The position numbers were made by a program, and so were the translations under genes. The notes under the pieces were generated by a model. The model did no database searches. It was not told the DNA's origin and saw nothing but the letters and a program-made list of their open reading frames with translations. Shown in pieces: positions 24,072-35,084 of a stretch of 64,000 nt of DNA; position 1 is the stretch's first letter, and the number at the start of each line of letters is the position of its first letter. The DNA comes from Linnemannia elongata (taxonomy: Eukaryota; Mortierellomycota; Mortierellomycetes; Mortierellales; Mortierellaceae), in NCBI GenBank assembly GCA_036320915.1, contig JAXBDG010000006.1, positions 2,356,001 to 2,420,000 on the forward strand. Reading direction: 5' to 3'.

Positions 24072-24497
24072 ATGTCCTTTCTCTCGCACACCCGTCCTCG
24101 TCAACCGCTATCGCAATTAAGCACCAGATTTCTACCTGTATGTCTGTCGAATCGACCGCTCTTTGTCCCTTCTCTTGACACCCGAAAGAACTTTTCATCC
24201 GGAACGGCACCCTTCTCTTACACCCTCTTGCTCCATCCTTCTTCGTTTACCCAACCTCCCATGGAAGTCCTCTGTCATTCTCATAAAGTATTTAATCGCA
24301 CCTCATCTTCTGTTACCTTCTCTATTGACTTCGTTTTTTCACACCACCTACTTCACCCTGGTCCGTTTCCTCTGTTTGTTTGTTTTTCCCTCTACAGCTG
24401 TTCGCATACGATGGATGATGATCTCTTGTTGACACCCAATTGCGTAGCATTTCATGGCCCCGTGTTTCTGACGCGGGTAAGCCGTGGGTACTTATAA
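24072..24497 (+). CDS. Doubtful small gene with mitochondrial-presequence-like start; exons unresolved
   Basis: A CT/AC-rich leader of the local promoter type precedes an ATG at 24072 (an in-frame ATG also lies at 23994). The first residues (MSFLSHTRPRQPLSQLSTRF) are rich in Arg, Ser, Thr and Leu with no acidic residue, as in mitochondrial presequences. The frame stays open to a TAA ending at 24497, but the later part is CT-rich and looks non-coding. Possible donors are GTATGT at 24138 and GTAAGC at 24477; a good acceptor (ccctctacag) ends at 24399. I could not find a chain of exons giving a recognisable protein. A downstream frame reads GKPWVLITGATKRKR and was not identified. Confidence 0.25.
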   Translation: MSFLSHTRPRQPLSQLSTRFLPVCLSNRPLFVPSLDTRKNFSSGTAPFSYTLLLHPSSFTQPPMEVLCHSHKVFNRTSSSVTFSIDFVFSHHLLHPGPFPLFVCFSLYSCSHTMDDDLLLTPNCVAFHGPVFLTRVSRGYL

Positions 24498-25065
24498 CCG
24501 GCGCCACCAAGCGGAAAAGAGTCAACTCGTTCGGGTTTGTGTGCTGCATACATGTAAGAGTACAAGGGCCGAATGGGCGAGGACGAGGTCGAGTAGACTG
24601 TAACTCATATGTGCAAAAAGGATTGGAGAAAAAAAAGAAACACGGGGAAAACATAACGAGCATGCTTTTTTTTCCAAATCGCGTTTATTCAAAGGCATGT
24701 ATATCTCTGTACGTAACACAAGAACAATGAACATCAGAAGCAAATGAACATCATCAAACGACGGAGCATGTTTTTATGGTGCCAACAAGGGTCTCCTTAC
24801 CCTCTTTTAGTGCGTTTTCGGTGCACTCCCTCAAAAGTAGCGACCGTTCCTGTCAGCGAGTGGGGGTTAGCCGGTCTATCAATCTAGCGATTATTCTATT
24901 TGTGCTACAACTACCATCCACTTCGACGCGTCCTGGAATGGAGTTGGGAGATGTATTTACAGCAGACGATATGCATTCTTCTGGGGTCTGGGTCCATCTC
25001 TTTTCTTAAAAACACAGGAGGCTCTCGACCTTGCTTTCGAAAGGACAAAAGTCCGGAGTCCGAGC

Positions 25066-25106
<41 letters not shown>

Positions 25107-25261
25107 CCAACAGATGTGCACCGGCTAAATTGCAACGGACGAGTCTTCGTTCCTTCGGTATTCCTTTTCGAATATCTTTCCTCCTTTTGCTTCTTTTTTC
25201 TTTTTCCTTCACTCTTTGTCAATCCCTCTCTTCCCCTCCATCCTCACACCATTTTCTGACT
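24498..25261. promoter_or_regulatory. Promoter region of the PBP-like gene, with T37 tract
   Basis: A run of 37 T lies at 25070-25106. From 25140 to 25261 the plus strand is CT-rich and leads directly into the ATG at 25262. Bases 24498-25000 show no supported gene beyond the possible 3' part of the doubtful small gene. Confidence 0.5.
25070..25106. repeat. Poly(T) tract, 37 bases
   Basis: An uninterrupted T run about 155 bases upstream of the PBP-like start codon. Its length should be treated as approximate because homopolymers are error-prone in sequencing. Confidence 0.8.
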
Positions 25262-27020
25262 ATGGCTGTTCAGAACAAGTCTGCAAGTCGCTTGATCACC
25301 AAGGCAGTCACCGCCATTTTACTCTTGGCCCCTTTCCTTGTTGTCCCAACGTATGGACAGCAGGATTCAACCTGTGTTACGACCTACGACCCCACCAAGG
25401 ATTACTTCCCTGACAAATCCCAAGGTAACCTCTCCGCATATGCCATTCTCGTCCGACGAACAGAAGACAAAACTAAAAAAAGTCCTCATCATCTAACCAA
25501 ACACCCTTCCTTCGCCTCTCAACCACGCAACTAGTCGATGGCGGCGCATTGTTCAGCATCACATACAACCTAAACTACAAAGTCCTCAAGAACACCTCTC
25601 TCAACACAACCTACATTCTTACCCAATGCGGGACCCCCGCCCCAAACGCAACCGTCATCCCTCGAACAAACACTACCATCTTTATCCAAATCCCTGTTAC
25701 CAACCTTGCCTCACTCGCCACCACCGCTGTCTCTTATATCGAGATGCTCGGGAAACAGGCTGCCATCAAGGCTGTTGATACTGAGGGGTTGGTTTCTTCC
25801 CCATGTGTCCAGGCAGGATTGGAGAAAGGCACGATTGTGGGGTTGGAGGATTCGAATAATACGTTGAGGGTTGAGCAGATGAAGAAGGTCGATGTTGTGT
25901 TTAGTTCGTTTGGCGTTGACCCTGGGACGGAAAACAAGACGGTGCTTACTTCCGAGGTTGAAGACCCGAGCCCCTTGAACGTATGGCTTTTGTTGTTTTG
26001 TTTTGTTTGTGTTTGTGCTTTGTGTTTATTGTTCATTCCTGTCCATCTTTTTTTTTTGTGTATTGTTTTCAGAGACGAGAGGGGTCCAAGCGACTCATTC
26101 CTTTATTTCCATCACAACAAAGAGAAACGCGCCCAAAGCGCGCATCCACAACTGAAGGCCAAAACACTAACACAAAAACCCATACCCGTTTTTTTTCCAT
26201 CTCACTCCACACACACACACACAACATCCGTCTCCAGCGCGCAGAATGGCTCGAGTTCTACTCAACATTCTTCAACGCCGAAAAAGTCGCCCAAACCCTC
26301 ACAGCTTCCATCAACAACAATTACAACTGCCTCAAATCCGCCGCAACAACAAAGACAACCACAAAGCCAATCATCGCCTGGTCTCTATACGACGCACCTT
26401 CCTCTTACAACAACAACACCCCGTCTTGGCTCCTCTCGAGTGCTCCTTACAAACGTATCCTCTCCACGGATGCTGGTGCGACGTTCTTTAACGGTACTAA
26501 TTCTTCTACCTTCTCGACTCCTGCTGCTTTTGCGGCCGCGGTTCAATCGGTCGATATCCTGATTGACGAATCCGTTAGTGGATCTACATACGACGCCTTC
26601 TTGCAGAACTACCAACTCTCTACTACAGCTGCACCGGGATCCACTCTAAAGTTCATCCAGAACAAGGCCGTTTTTAGAGAAGACGGACTGGTCAACCCCA
26701 ACGACGGCCGTGATTGGTTCGGAGGCGCCGTGGCCATGGATGATGCCGTCCTTCAGGACCTTGTCCGTGTTGTCCATCCGGAACTGTTCAAGATCTCGCA
26801 ATACAATTGGATCCGTAACATTGCCAAGAATGAGTCCATGCAGCTGTTGACGAGCGCCAATTGTACTGCAGCTGATGCGACGACCCCTGTCCCCGACCGC
26901 GCCTTGTCCTGTGCCAGTCTGCAGGCTGGAGGATCCGGAAGCGGAAACAGTGCGAATGGACTTGCCAGTGGTATTTTGACCTTGGCACTTGGTCTGCTCG
27001 TAACCCTCGCCATCCTCTAG
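25262..27020 (+). CDS. GPI-anchored periplasmic-binding-protein-like surface protein
   Basis: Three exons: 25262-25424, 25535-25980 and 26238-27020, giving 463 residues. A signal peptide covers about the first 33 residues (hydrophobic AILLLAPFLVV, then TYGQQ). The mature N-terminus (CVTTYDPTKDYFPDK) and FSITYNLNYKVLK resemble bacterial helical-backbone metal/siderophore-binding proteins. VDVVFSSFGV, the long helix with WLEFYSTFFNAEKVAQTL, KPIIAWSLYDAPS, and DILIDESVSGSTYDAFL fit the second lobe. Several N-glycosylation sequons (NTS, NTT, NAT, NKT, NES) are present. The C-terminus has a small-residue stretch (GGSGSGNSANG) and a final hydrophobic segment with no charge after it, as in GPI-anchored proteins. 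Family and fold are inferred by eye; the ligand is unknown. Cell-surface nutrient or metal binding is a guess. Confidence 0.72.
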
Positions 27021-27313
27021 TTTAGTCCACCTCTTCACTTTTTTTTAGTCACTAATTATTAATGCAAAAAAGGAACCCCCCCAATACGAGCGGTATTTTT
27101 CTTCAAATAGGTGGTTTTTATTTGGATGCTTTGCAACCGTTACGAGAAACGGCGTGGGAAGGTTAAAAAAAAGAGGAAAAAGGTTGTGTACATTAGAGAA
27201 AATTTGAACAGGGACGGGTTATTTTGTGGAAGAGGAGGAATGGGGGTCTATGCGGATGTGGGGAACAAAAAAAAAAAAGAAACGGAAAGAGTATGAAATA
27301 GAAAGAAGTCATT

Positions 27314-30300
27314 TTACAACAACATCTTCAAGGGGTTCTCCATGTAACCCTTGAAGGCCTTCAAGAACTGGGCAGCAACGGCACCGTCGACGGTACGGTG
27401 GTCAGAGCTGAGGGTAACAGCCATGATCGAGGCAGTGCGGTACTCGCCCTCCTCAGCACCGGGGACAACACGCTTCTCAGTGGCTCCGACAGCCAAGATG
27501 CAGGACTGAGGGGGGTTAATGATGGCAGTGAAGTGCTTGATGCCGTACATGCCCATGTTGGAGATGGTGAAGGTACCGCCCTGGTACTCGTGGGGGGCGA
27601 GCTTGTTGGCGCGGGCACGGGCAGCCAAGTCCTTGACCTGGTTGGAGATGGTGGCCAATCCCTTGGTCTCGGCGTTGGCGACAATGGGGGTGATCAATCC
27701 AGTGGGGGTCGAGGTAGCAACGCAGATGTCCGAGGTGTGGTACTGGCGAATAGAGTCGTTCATCCACGAGCTGTTGGCCTCGGGAACGGCCTTGAGGGCA
27801 AGGGCAGAAGCCTTGACGATGAAGTCGTTGACCGACAACTTGTACTTGTCCTCGGAGGACTTGTTGAGGACCTCGCGGAGCTTCATGACCTTGTCCATCT
27901 CCATCTCGACAGTGACATAGTAGTGAGGAACGGTCTGCTTCGACTCGGTCAAACGCTGAGCAATGATCTTGCGCATGTTGGTGAGGGGGATGTCGGTGTA
28001 AGCAGCGCCGGCGGGAGCGGCGGCAGCGGGGGCAGGGGCAGCCTTGGTGGCAGGGGCAGGGGCAGCCTTGGCTATTATTTCCAAATCATCATTGTTGTTT
28101 AGATAGCGTTAGTGAGCTGGTCTCCTGAAATAAAACGCCTTTTCCACGAGTCAAAGATCCCGAAACATATATCATTGAATGGCAGCATACCAGCAGGGGT
28201 GTAGCTCTCGACATCAGCCTTGAGAATGCGGCCGTTGGGTCCAGATCCAGAAAGGTCGCCCAAGTTGATGTTCTTCTCGTTGGCGATCTTCTTGGCAATG
28301 GGGCTGGCAAAGATGCGCTCTAAAAGTTCAAAACATATAGAAGGTGTCAGAACTCGGTTGTTCATTGACTTGCATACCAGCCATCCTCAGCACCTATCAC
28401 GAGAATGTGTTCACATTCTTACCGGCATCGGAGCGGGAAGGAGCAGCGTTGACGGTCTCGGCGGCCTTGGGGGCAGCAGCCTTGGGAGCCTCAGCCTTGG
28501 GAGCCTCCTTCTCCTCAGTGGCAGCGGGGGCAGCGGCACCAGCAGCACCGGCATCAGCAGCGGTGAAATCGGCGAACTTCTCGATATCCTCCTTGTTCTC
28601 GACCATGATGGCGATGGGCTGGTTGATGTTGACTTCCTTGGAGCCAGACTCGACCAAGATCTTGGCAATGTAGCCCTCCTCCTGGCACTCAAAGTCCATC
28701 TGGGCCTTATCAGTCTCGATCTCGACGAGGACGTCACCGGCGGCAACGGCATCACCGACCTTCTTCTGCCAGGTTCCAATGTTTCCCATGGTCATGGTGG
28801 GAGAGAGAGCGGGCATGTTGATGGTGATATGGGAGGGGAAAGCTATGTAATCCCGTGATTATTTTAAGAAGAGATAGAAGGTGCCTTGATTAGATTCAAG
28901 TTCATAACAAGATAAACGGGTTTTCGATATCTACAACAAGATACCGTCTCGTCCCACTCCCTGCACCGTCTTTTAATTTTCCAGTAATGCTCACTGGCCA
29001 TCTCTTATTTTTTCGCCGTTGTTGTCTTTTTTCTGTCACCCACACCCACAACCACGGGCGATTAAGGTTGGGGCAGCGCGTATTTGGACACATTGCGAGT
29101 GTCCAGGACGATAAAAAAAAATAGAGCAAGGAGGGCGTGGGGAGATCCAATTACTAGGTCGCTTCCTTCCCCATCATAAAATCAATCAAGAAACAGAGGA
29201 TGTGTTGACATACACTTGGAGCTGTAGAAGCGAGCCATGTTGGTCTTGAAGGAGACCGAAGGGATGGCGAGGATGTGACGGGGAACACTATTAAGCGGAT
29301 AATAATCATAACAAGGTTGAAAGAGAAGCATTAGCGATTGAACAAGACACCCACAAAGGGCTATTTAGATCGGCGATACTCGGGGGGACCAAGAAAGAAA
29401 AAAAAAGTTGGAGTTGGAAACATAAAAAAAAGATTGGGGTTTCAAATCCAAAGCGCACTGCAGAGAAACCGAGCGCAAGGGACAACACAATTATCACATC
29501 ACATCACACCGTTGCAGATCCACATTATTATCGATGCAACACAACACAAACACACCTCAAGTAAGCACATTCATGGCGCCCATTCCATTATCACCAAAAA
29601 CAAACACTGTGAGCACCCAACTCTTAGCCGTGGTCTCATTGTAATTGCCGCAAGGGGTATCCTGCTGGGAATATCCGCTCATCCTTTTGTCGCCACACTT
29701 GTGCACAAGGGCAAACAACTCTTGTCAGTAATCGAAATGATTTCGTCCGCGTTGTCCTCTTGTCGCGTTTGTGCTTGTCTTCACATCCCCTTACTTTTGC
29801 AATCATCCCCTTTAGTCCTTTCTGTTACCCTCAGCCCCTCTCTTTCTTCCAAGAAACAATGTTGATATGGCAGATCAAAAGTACATTCAACTATGGCCGT
29901 CGACCCACTCAACAAGATGGTATTCCTTCCATCCTGTACCGTGTTTGTCCAGTCGAAGGTCGTAGTGGTGACGTATAACAACGCGCACAAAAAACCACTC
30001 ACTACTCCAATGGATTGGCTGTCGCAGTTCTGTTTTGATTCCTGATATGAACGAGTTGGTGATCTGCAGATCGTGCTCCTGGTCGCCTTTTTGAAGGTAC
30101 TTCTCTCACGCAGCCGCGTTTTTCCAGCACGCAAAGGGTAGGATCCAACGAGCTTGCGCTCGTGTTCAAGGATTAAAGCGAGATCTGTAGGGAAACAAAT
30201 AATAATGACAATCCAATTTTTTTTGGCACGAGAGTTGACGGTGATAGATAGTTGACGTCAAGAATCCATGGTGCCCAAAAAAATATATATGGAGTTCGAT

Positions 30301-30599
30301 AAGCCATGGTCTTGTTGGGTAGGCTCGTTTTTTTTTCTTTTCTTTTGGGTTTGCCCATGTTTCGATTGTTAGATATCCTTTGTCGTGTGAGAGAGTGAGA
30401 GAGTAGGTGTGTATGATTTTGTTGGGTGGGTTGAGTAAGAGTGAGAAAGAGGGAAGGTATGTTACCTGGGGGTGGCAGAGAAGGCGCGGACAGTGTTGTG
30501 GGAGGCGATAGCTCTGGCCATGGGGACGAGGGCGGCACCGCGCTGGAGAGTGCGGCGACCGGTGGCGATGGCGAGGCGGGCGGATGTAGAGGAGATCAT
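27314..30599 (-). CDS. LAT1: Dihydrolipoamide acetyltransferase, E2 of pyruvate dehydrogenase
   Basis: Five exons: 30466-30599, 29214-29287, 28423-28842, 28192-28320 and 27314-28071, giving 504 residues. Exon 1 is a mitochondrial presequence rich in Arg, Ala and Ser. One lipoyl domain follows ([16 protein letters not shown], lipoyl-Lys in [10 protein letters not shown]), then an Ala/Pro/Lys linker, an E3/E1-binding domain ([19 protein letters not shown]) and a second Ala/Pro hinge. The catalytic domain ends with the active-site [16 protein letters not shown] (His and Asp present). It transfers the acetyl group from lipoyl-Lys to CoA in the mitochondrial matrix. Intron 1 is 1178 bases, far longer than most in the window. 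Exon 2 contains an internal in-frame ATG followed by ARFYSSKSF, itself presequence-like. The stop is 293 bases from the PBP-like stop (convergent). Confidence 0.95.
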
Positions 30600-31764
30600 G
30601 ATGTGAGTTATGAGTGGAGTGACAAGGAAAGGGAGAAGGAATGAGAAACTGTGGAGGGGAAAAAGAAGAAGAAAAGAGAAAAGAAGGGAAAAAAGGGGAA
30701 AAGAGGAAAGAGAAGGAAACAGAGGTGTGTGTGTGTGTGTGAGAAGAAATTTTGATCCCGCTGTTGTTGGAAATGGACGACGACGATAGAAAGGCGATTA
30801 GCTGTGAGATAACAAGGTGGGAGGAGATAGTTCGGAGTTGACTTTTTTTTTTTTTTTTTTTCTTGCTCCTCCCACAACAACAATAAAATAACAACAGCGA
30901 CCACCATATTGACACACCCAGCAAAAAAAAAAAGAGATATGCCGCTGAACATCATGCAGCTGTTGCCTATATTCACCTATTCACCGGACAAAACAAACAG
31001 CACTTCGCAACAAACTCACGATTGCAAGTCGGATCCTCTTTTTAGTATGGGGAACAAAGGATGTGAACTTGCCCTTGAACTTTCTCTCTATTGTCGATGG
31101 CTCTTCTTTTTTGCTCAAACCTTCCTTCTCCCGACTACCCTTTCCCTCAATTGTCCGGTGCGTTAACTCTCTTCCTCCTCTGCACCTCACGCTCAATGAA
31201 ATCCACTTTTTTTATCTCTTCTGCCAACAACGCCCTTTCCTTGATTTTCGCATCTACACTCGCCGCGCGCGGGTAATTTTGTAAAGAAGTGTCAATCCTG
31301 AGACCGACTTTCCCCGAGCATAGACCCTACTCAACCCTGTCCCTACATACTCACACTGCACAGATGCACTATTCTTTCCCCCCAGCCGCCAAAAGTTGTT
31401 TTCCCCACTTGCTCACAATCACAAAACGGGCGCGTCGCCCTTCTCCTCCCTGTCCAAACTCTTTGCTTTTGTGTTTTCCGAGAAGACTGTCGCCCTTGAC
31501 TATATGGAATGCCTCAAAGCACGTGTAATATCACGTGCTCTGAAATCTCTCCAGAAATGCAATCACCTCTAAGTGCACGACATTCAATGTGTTCTGTAAT
31601 TGCATAATCGTTCTTTTTTTTGTCTATCTCGGTGCTCACTTCCATTCATTTCTTTTCTCTGATTCTCACACATCACCCCCATTCCGCCTTTTACTTCACT
31701 CTTTCCCCTTTCCGACCAACATCTCAATCTCACCCTCTCAATACAACAACAACTACAACAAACA
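30600..31764. promoter_or_regulatory. Divergent promoter region (LAT1 / ADI1)
   Basis: Bases 30640-30720 are GA-rich on the plus strand, which is CT-rich on the LAT1 sense strand. Bases 31660-31764 are CT/AC-rich on the ADI1 sense strand. A (GT) repeat lies at about 30725-30740 and a T tract at about 30842-30861. No gene was recognised between. Confidence 0.55.
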
Positions 31765-32959
31765 ATGCGTGCCTACCTTTACGACAACCTTGACACCGAC
31801 TGCAGAGAGCCCCACGAACAGAACCCCTCGGTCCCTGTTTCGGTCGAGGAGCTCGAGGCCTCCGGTGTCCTCTACTGGAGACTTAAGGACGAGAACTTTG
31901 AGGCCCAGATTGACAAGATCTGCGCCGACCGCAACTACAAGAACCGCGACCAGGTGAGCAACAGTTCTTGGAATCATTTTTTTTTGGGCTTGAGGGGAAG
32001 GTGTCTTTGATGTTGAAGACAGAGGACCCTTGACCCCCAGACCTTTCTCGGCAAGTTTCGCTGCGAATTTGTATACGTATCTAACGAATACCTTTTCCCC
32101 ACGCTGATATTGTCTAAAAATCAATCTTCTTCCAGATTACCGTCTCCAAGGAAGGTTTGGGCGAGTTGTTCGACGCCAAGATCAAGACCTTCTTTGCCGA
32201 GTAAGTCCAGTCCAGCAGGACTCTATTTGTTGTCTTGGGCCGTGCTGAGAAAAAAAGTGTCGGAAAAACTACCATTCATGCAAGATTACCAACAAGGCGT
32301 GAGGTGCTACTGCGCAGAAAGAAACAGGGGCTGACTTTCTTGTCGGTGTTTTTTTATCCTTGTTAGGCATTTGCACGAGGACGAGGAGATTCGCGCCATC
32401 TTGGAAGGAACTGGATACTTTGACATCAGAGGTAAGGCAACTCGTAGCCGATAACAGGATGTTGATGCACATGGCGAATACGTTTTATTCCTTCTGGGCT
32501 CTTTGAGGCGTTCAAGGAAGTTTTTACTTACACGTTTGACATTGTCATTGCAATATAGACAAACAGGATCGCTGGGTCAGAATCAAGGTTGAGGCTGGAG
32601 ACTTGATCGTCTTGGTAAGAATTCATTCTATCACATCGGAACAAGTCCATACAATGCCCTTATATACTTCACACGTTTGCTGACAGTCGCCCTTAACATG
32701 TCTTCAAAACAGCCCGCTGGAATCTACCACCGCTTCACCCTTGATACCAACAACTACCTCAAGGCCATGCGTCTGTTCAAGGAGGACCCTGTCTGGACCC
32801 CTCTCAACCGTAAGCGAGAAAGAAGAATGCTCATTTTGCAATCATATGTCGTCATGCAAGCATTGGATTGGCTGTCAAAGAAGCAGAGTGGAAGACTGAT
32901 ATTTTTTCTTTCATCTCGGTGCTCATATTTTTGTGTGAATGTGCCTCGCCTCTCCGATC

Positions 32960-32993
<34 letters not shown>

Positions 32994-33060
32994 ATGTTTA
33001 GGTCCTTGCGATGAGAATCCTTACCGCAAGGCATACCTCGAAGCCATCGAGGCCAACTAA
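31765..33060 (+). CDS. ADI1: Acireductone dioxygenase (methionine salvage)
   Basis: Six exons: 31765-31953, 32136-32200, 32367-32431, 32559-32614, 32713-32809 and 33002-33060, giving 176 residues, normal for the family. The cupin metal ligands are visible: HLHEDEEIR gives His, His and Glu, and the fourth His is in AGIYHRFTL. The N-terminus ([15 protein letters not shown]) is typical of eukaryotic ARD. The enzyme oxidises acireductone to the 2-keto acid precursor of methionine and formate (Fe form) in the cytosol. The last intron carries a 32-base T tract just before the 3' splice site. Confidence 0.95.
32961..32992 (+). repeat. Poly(T) tract, 32 bases, in the last ADI1 intron
   Basis: The run ends 9 bases before the tag acceptor at 33001 and so acts as an extreme polypyrimidine tract for exon 6. 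Confidence 0.8.
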
Positions 33061-33266
33061 AGGATGAAAAGAAGACGCGGAAAGACAACTTTAACAGGAT
33101 CGTTGGCGACCTTGGAAAAGCAATCAACATTCCAGGAAACGAAAGATCACCGACGCCTCAGCATCCATTTTACCCACCATCATACATTTCACTTTTCTGA
33201 GTCGAAATAAAAGAAAAGGAAACACGCAGATTTTTCGTTGTTGAAATCGCGACGGGTGTATATTTT

Positions 33267-34989
33267 TCACTGTACGACTTGAAACTGGACACGATCGCCT
33301 GTGCTATCAAAGTACCATTGGACTCCTAGGACCGCTCCCATAGAAGCAGCAGTAGCAGTGGCAGCAGCACCGGACAGAAGCCCACCTTCCTCTACAGAAG
33401 TGGACTGTGACGCTGCAATCGCTGTTGTTGTAAACGTGGCACTGAGACTTTCATGTGTCTGGACCCAGAGTCTGTAGGATTCCCTCCTTGGGTCATGTTG
33501 TTGCTGCTGCTGCTGCTGGAGTTGGGGAGACAAAGACGACTCTGTTTTGATGAAGGTATCGACCCAGAACCCCAAGACGGTCTTTAGCCAGAGCTCGCGG
33601 ACTGTCGGGATCATTATTATCTCCTGTGGCTGCGAGGGGTCGGGATGGTCTTGCCCTATATCCTCGACAACTAACAGCTCTGGTTCGCGTCCCCTACATA
33701 ATAACCAGTCGATTTGATCAACTTGGTCAGTCCCTCCGAACCTAGAAATGAGGGTTTCCGCCTTGTATTGCGATTTTTTTGAAGAGTGGGGAAGGAGTGC
33801 AGTGAGAACTTACGACGTACGCTCGAGCCAATTAAGACTATCCTTGATTTCTGCCATAGTATTGGCAACCATCCGGATGTACTCTGTATACTCCAGTCCC
33901 TCAAGTTCTTCCGCATTCAGATCATTTTCTTCCTCTTCCTTTTCCTCTTCTCGACCATCATCGTTATTGTCGCGAGCGAACGACTCTATTTCCCCTTCCG
34001 GACGGCCTATCCTCCCACCAGCGCCTCCTTGCCTTGCACGACTCCCGGACTCATTCTCCTCGCGCCCCCTCTCAACCGAATAATCCTTCTCACCAACCGT
34101 CTGAAGACCGGCGAAAGTAGGCACGATATCCAACATCGAGAACCGTCGAATATCCAGACTGCGGTCGTGGCCAAAACAACCCAGCAGAATCACCAATGTC
34201 GGCATTGGCGGGGTGACCGATCCTCCAACTTCTCCTGTAGTGGTAGTTGAAGACGAAGGAACAACAGATTCATAAGCATCCCCACAACTACTACCACCAC
34301 TGCCAAAAGTCTTGCCCTGAGTCGATCCAGGATCAAGGTGCAGACACCGGAATAAGGACTGGACATGTCGGATCGTGGGCGCGTATCGGATCTGGATTCT
34401 TGCCCATAGTTCATCTCTAAACGATGTTATCAACTCCCTGCTTTCTTGCTGATGCTCTGATGGTGAGATCGATGGTTTGGTGGTTGGTGACGAAGGTGGT
34501 GTTTCGGTGTTGTACTCGTCCGGAGGTGAGGGGCGAGGTAGAGGCCACAAGTGAGCCCAAGGATCCATACCCGACATTTCTTTAATAGAAGATGAAGGGG
34601 TGGAGGAGGAGGAAAGGGAAGAGTAAAGTTCCTTGCAAACTTGTCGTTCTCGACGTATGGCCTCTTGTAGATTTACCCGGTAGTCTGTGACAACCAGGAC
34701 CGCCCGTGTATTGCTGTTGTTTCTTATATTATCGCTTCTTTGGAGATGGTTCATGGCGTACTCGAGCACATATCTATGATAGAGAGGAGAAAGATGGGTC
34801 GTCTTGGTTACAACCCTCGATCCATGTTTCTTGCTTTTGAAAGACGCGAGCCAGATACGAGCTGTACCGCAGGGGGTGGTTGAGTAGTAAAGCGCTTGAA
34901 CCCACAGCGTAAGAGTCGATTTGCATTCGCTCTTGGGATGTTAGGTGCTTCTGCGTATGTGCTGGGAAGAAGTCTGTGATGTTGATCAT
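33267..34989 (-). CDS. Uncharacterised protein, possibly a degenerate RecA-fold protein
   Basis: Three exons in phase: 34868-34989, 33814-34773 and 33267-33741, giving 518 residues. I do not recognise the family. The N-terminal part has a helix-strand order like Rad51 paralogues: YAVGSSALLLNHPLRYVLEY where a Walker A loop would sit, then TRAVLVVTDYRVNLQEAI, a helical stretch IQIRYAPTIRHVQSLF, and a strand with PTLVILLGCFGHDRSLD. There is no GKT motif. A charged low-complexity insert (Asp/Glu/Asn) follows. The final part has DQVDQIDWLLCRGREPELLVVED, a Trp-rich helix (LWLKTVLGFWVDTFI) and a Gln repeat. SWSAP1- or Shu-type proteins are one possible match, but this is speculative. Confidence 0.6.
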
Positions 34990-35084
34990 GTTGAAGCTGA
35001 GGTGTGTGGTGAGGAAGGAAGTTAAAAGAAGATCTGATGCCGGGGTTGATATTTAAATGAGTTTCTATTAACTTTGTTAGTTAT

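Noticed and set aside
24440..24580. GKPWVLITGATKRKRVNSFGF as an SDR fragment or mitochondrial bL34
   Set aside because: It lacks the GxGIG continuation of SDRs and the QPS and KRxxGF spacing of bL34; no exon chain supports it.
27398..28102. 234-residue open frame antisense to the PDH E2 catalytic exon
   Set aside because: It is a shadow of strongly biased codons in a clear coding exon; no leader or family match.
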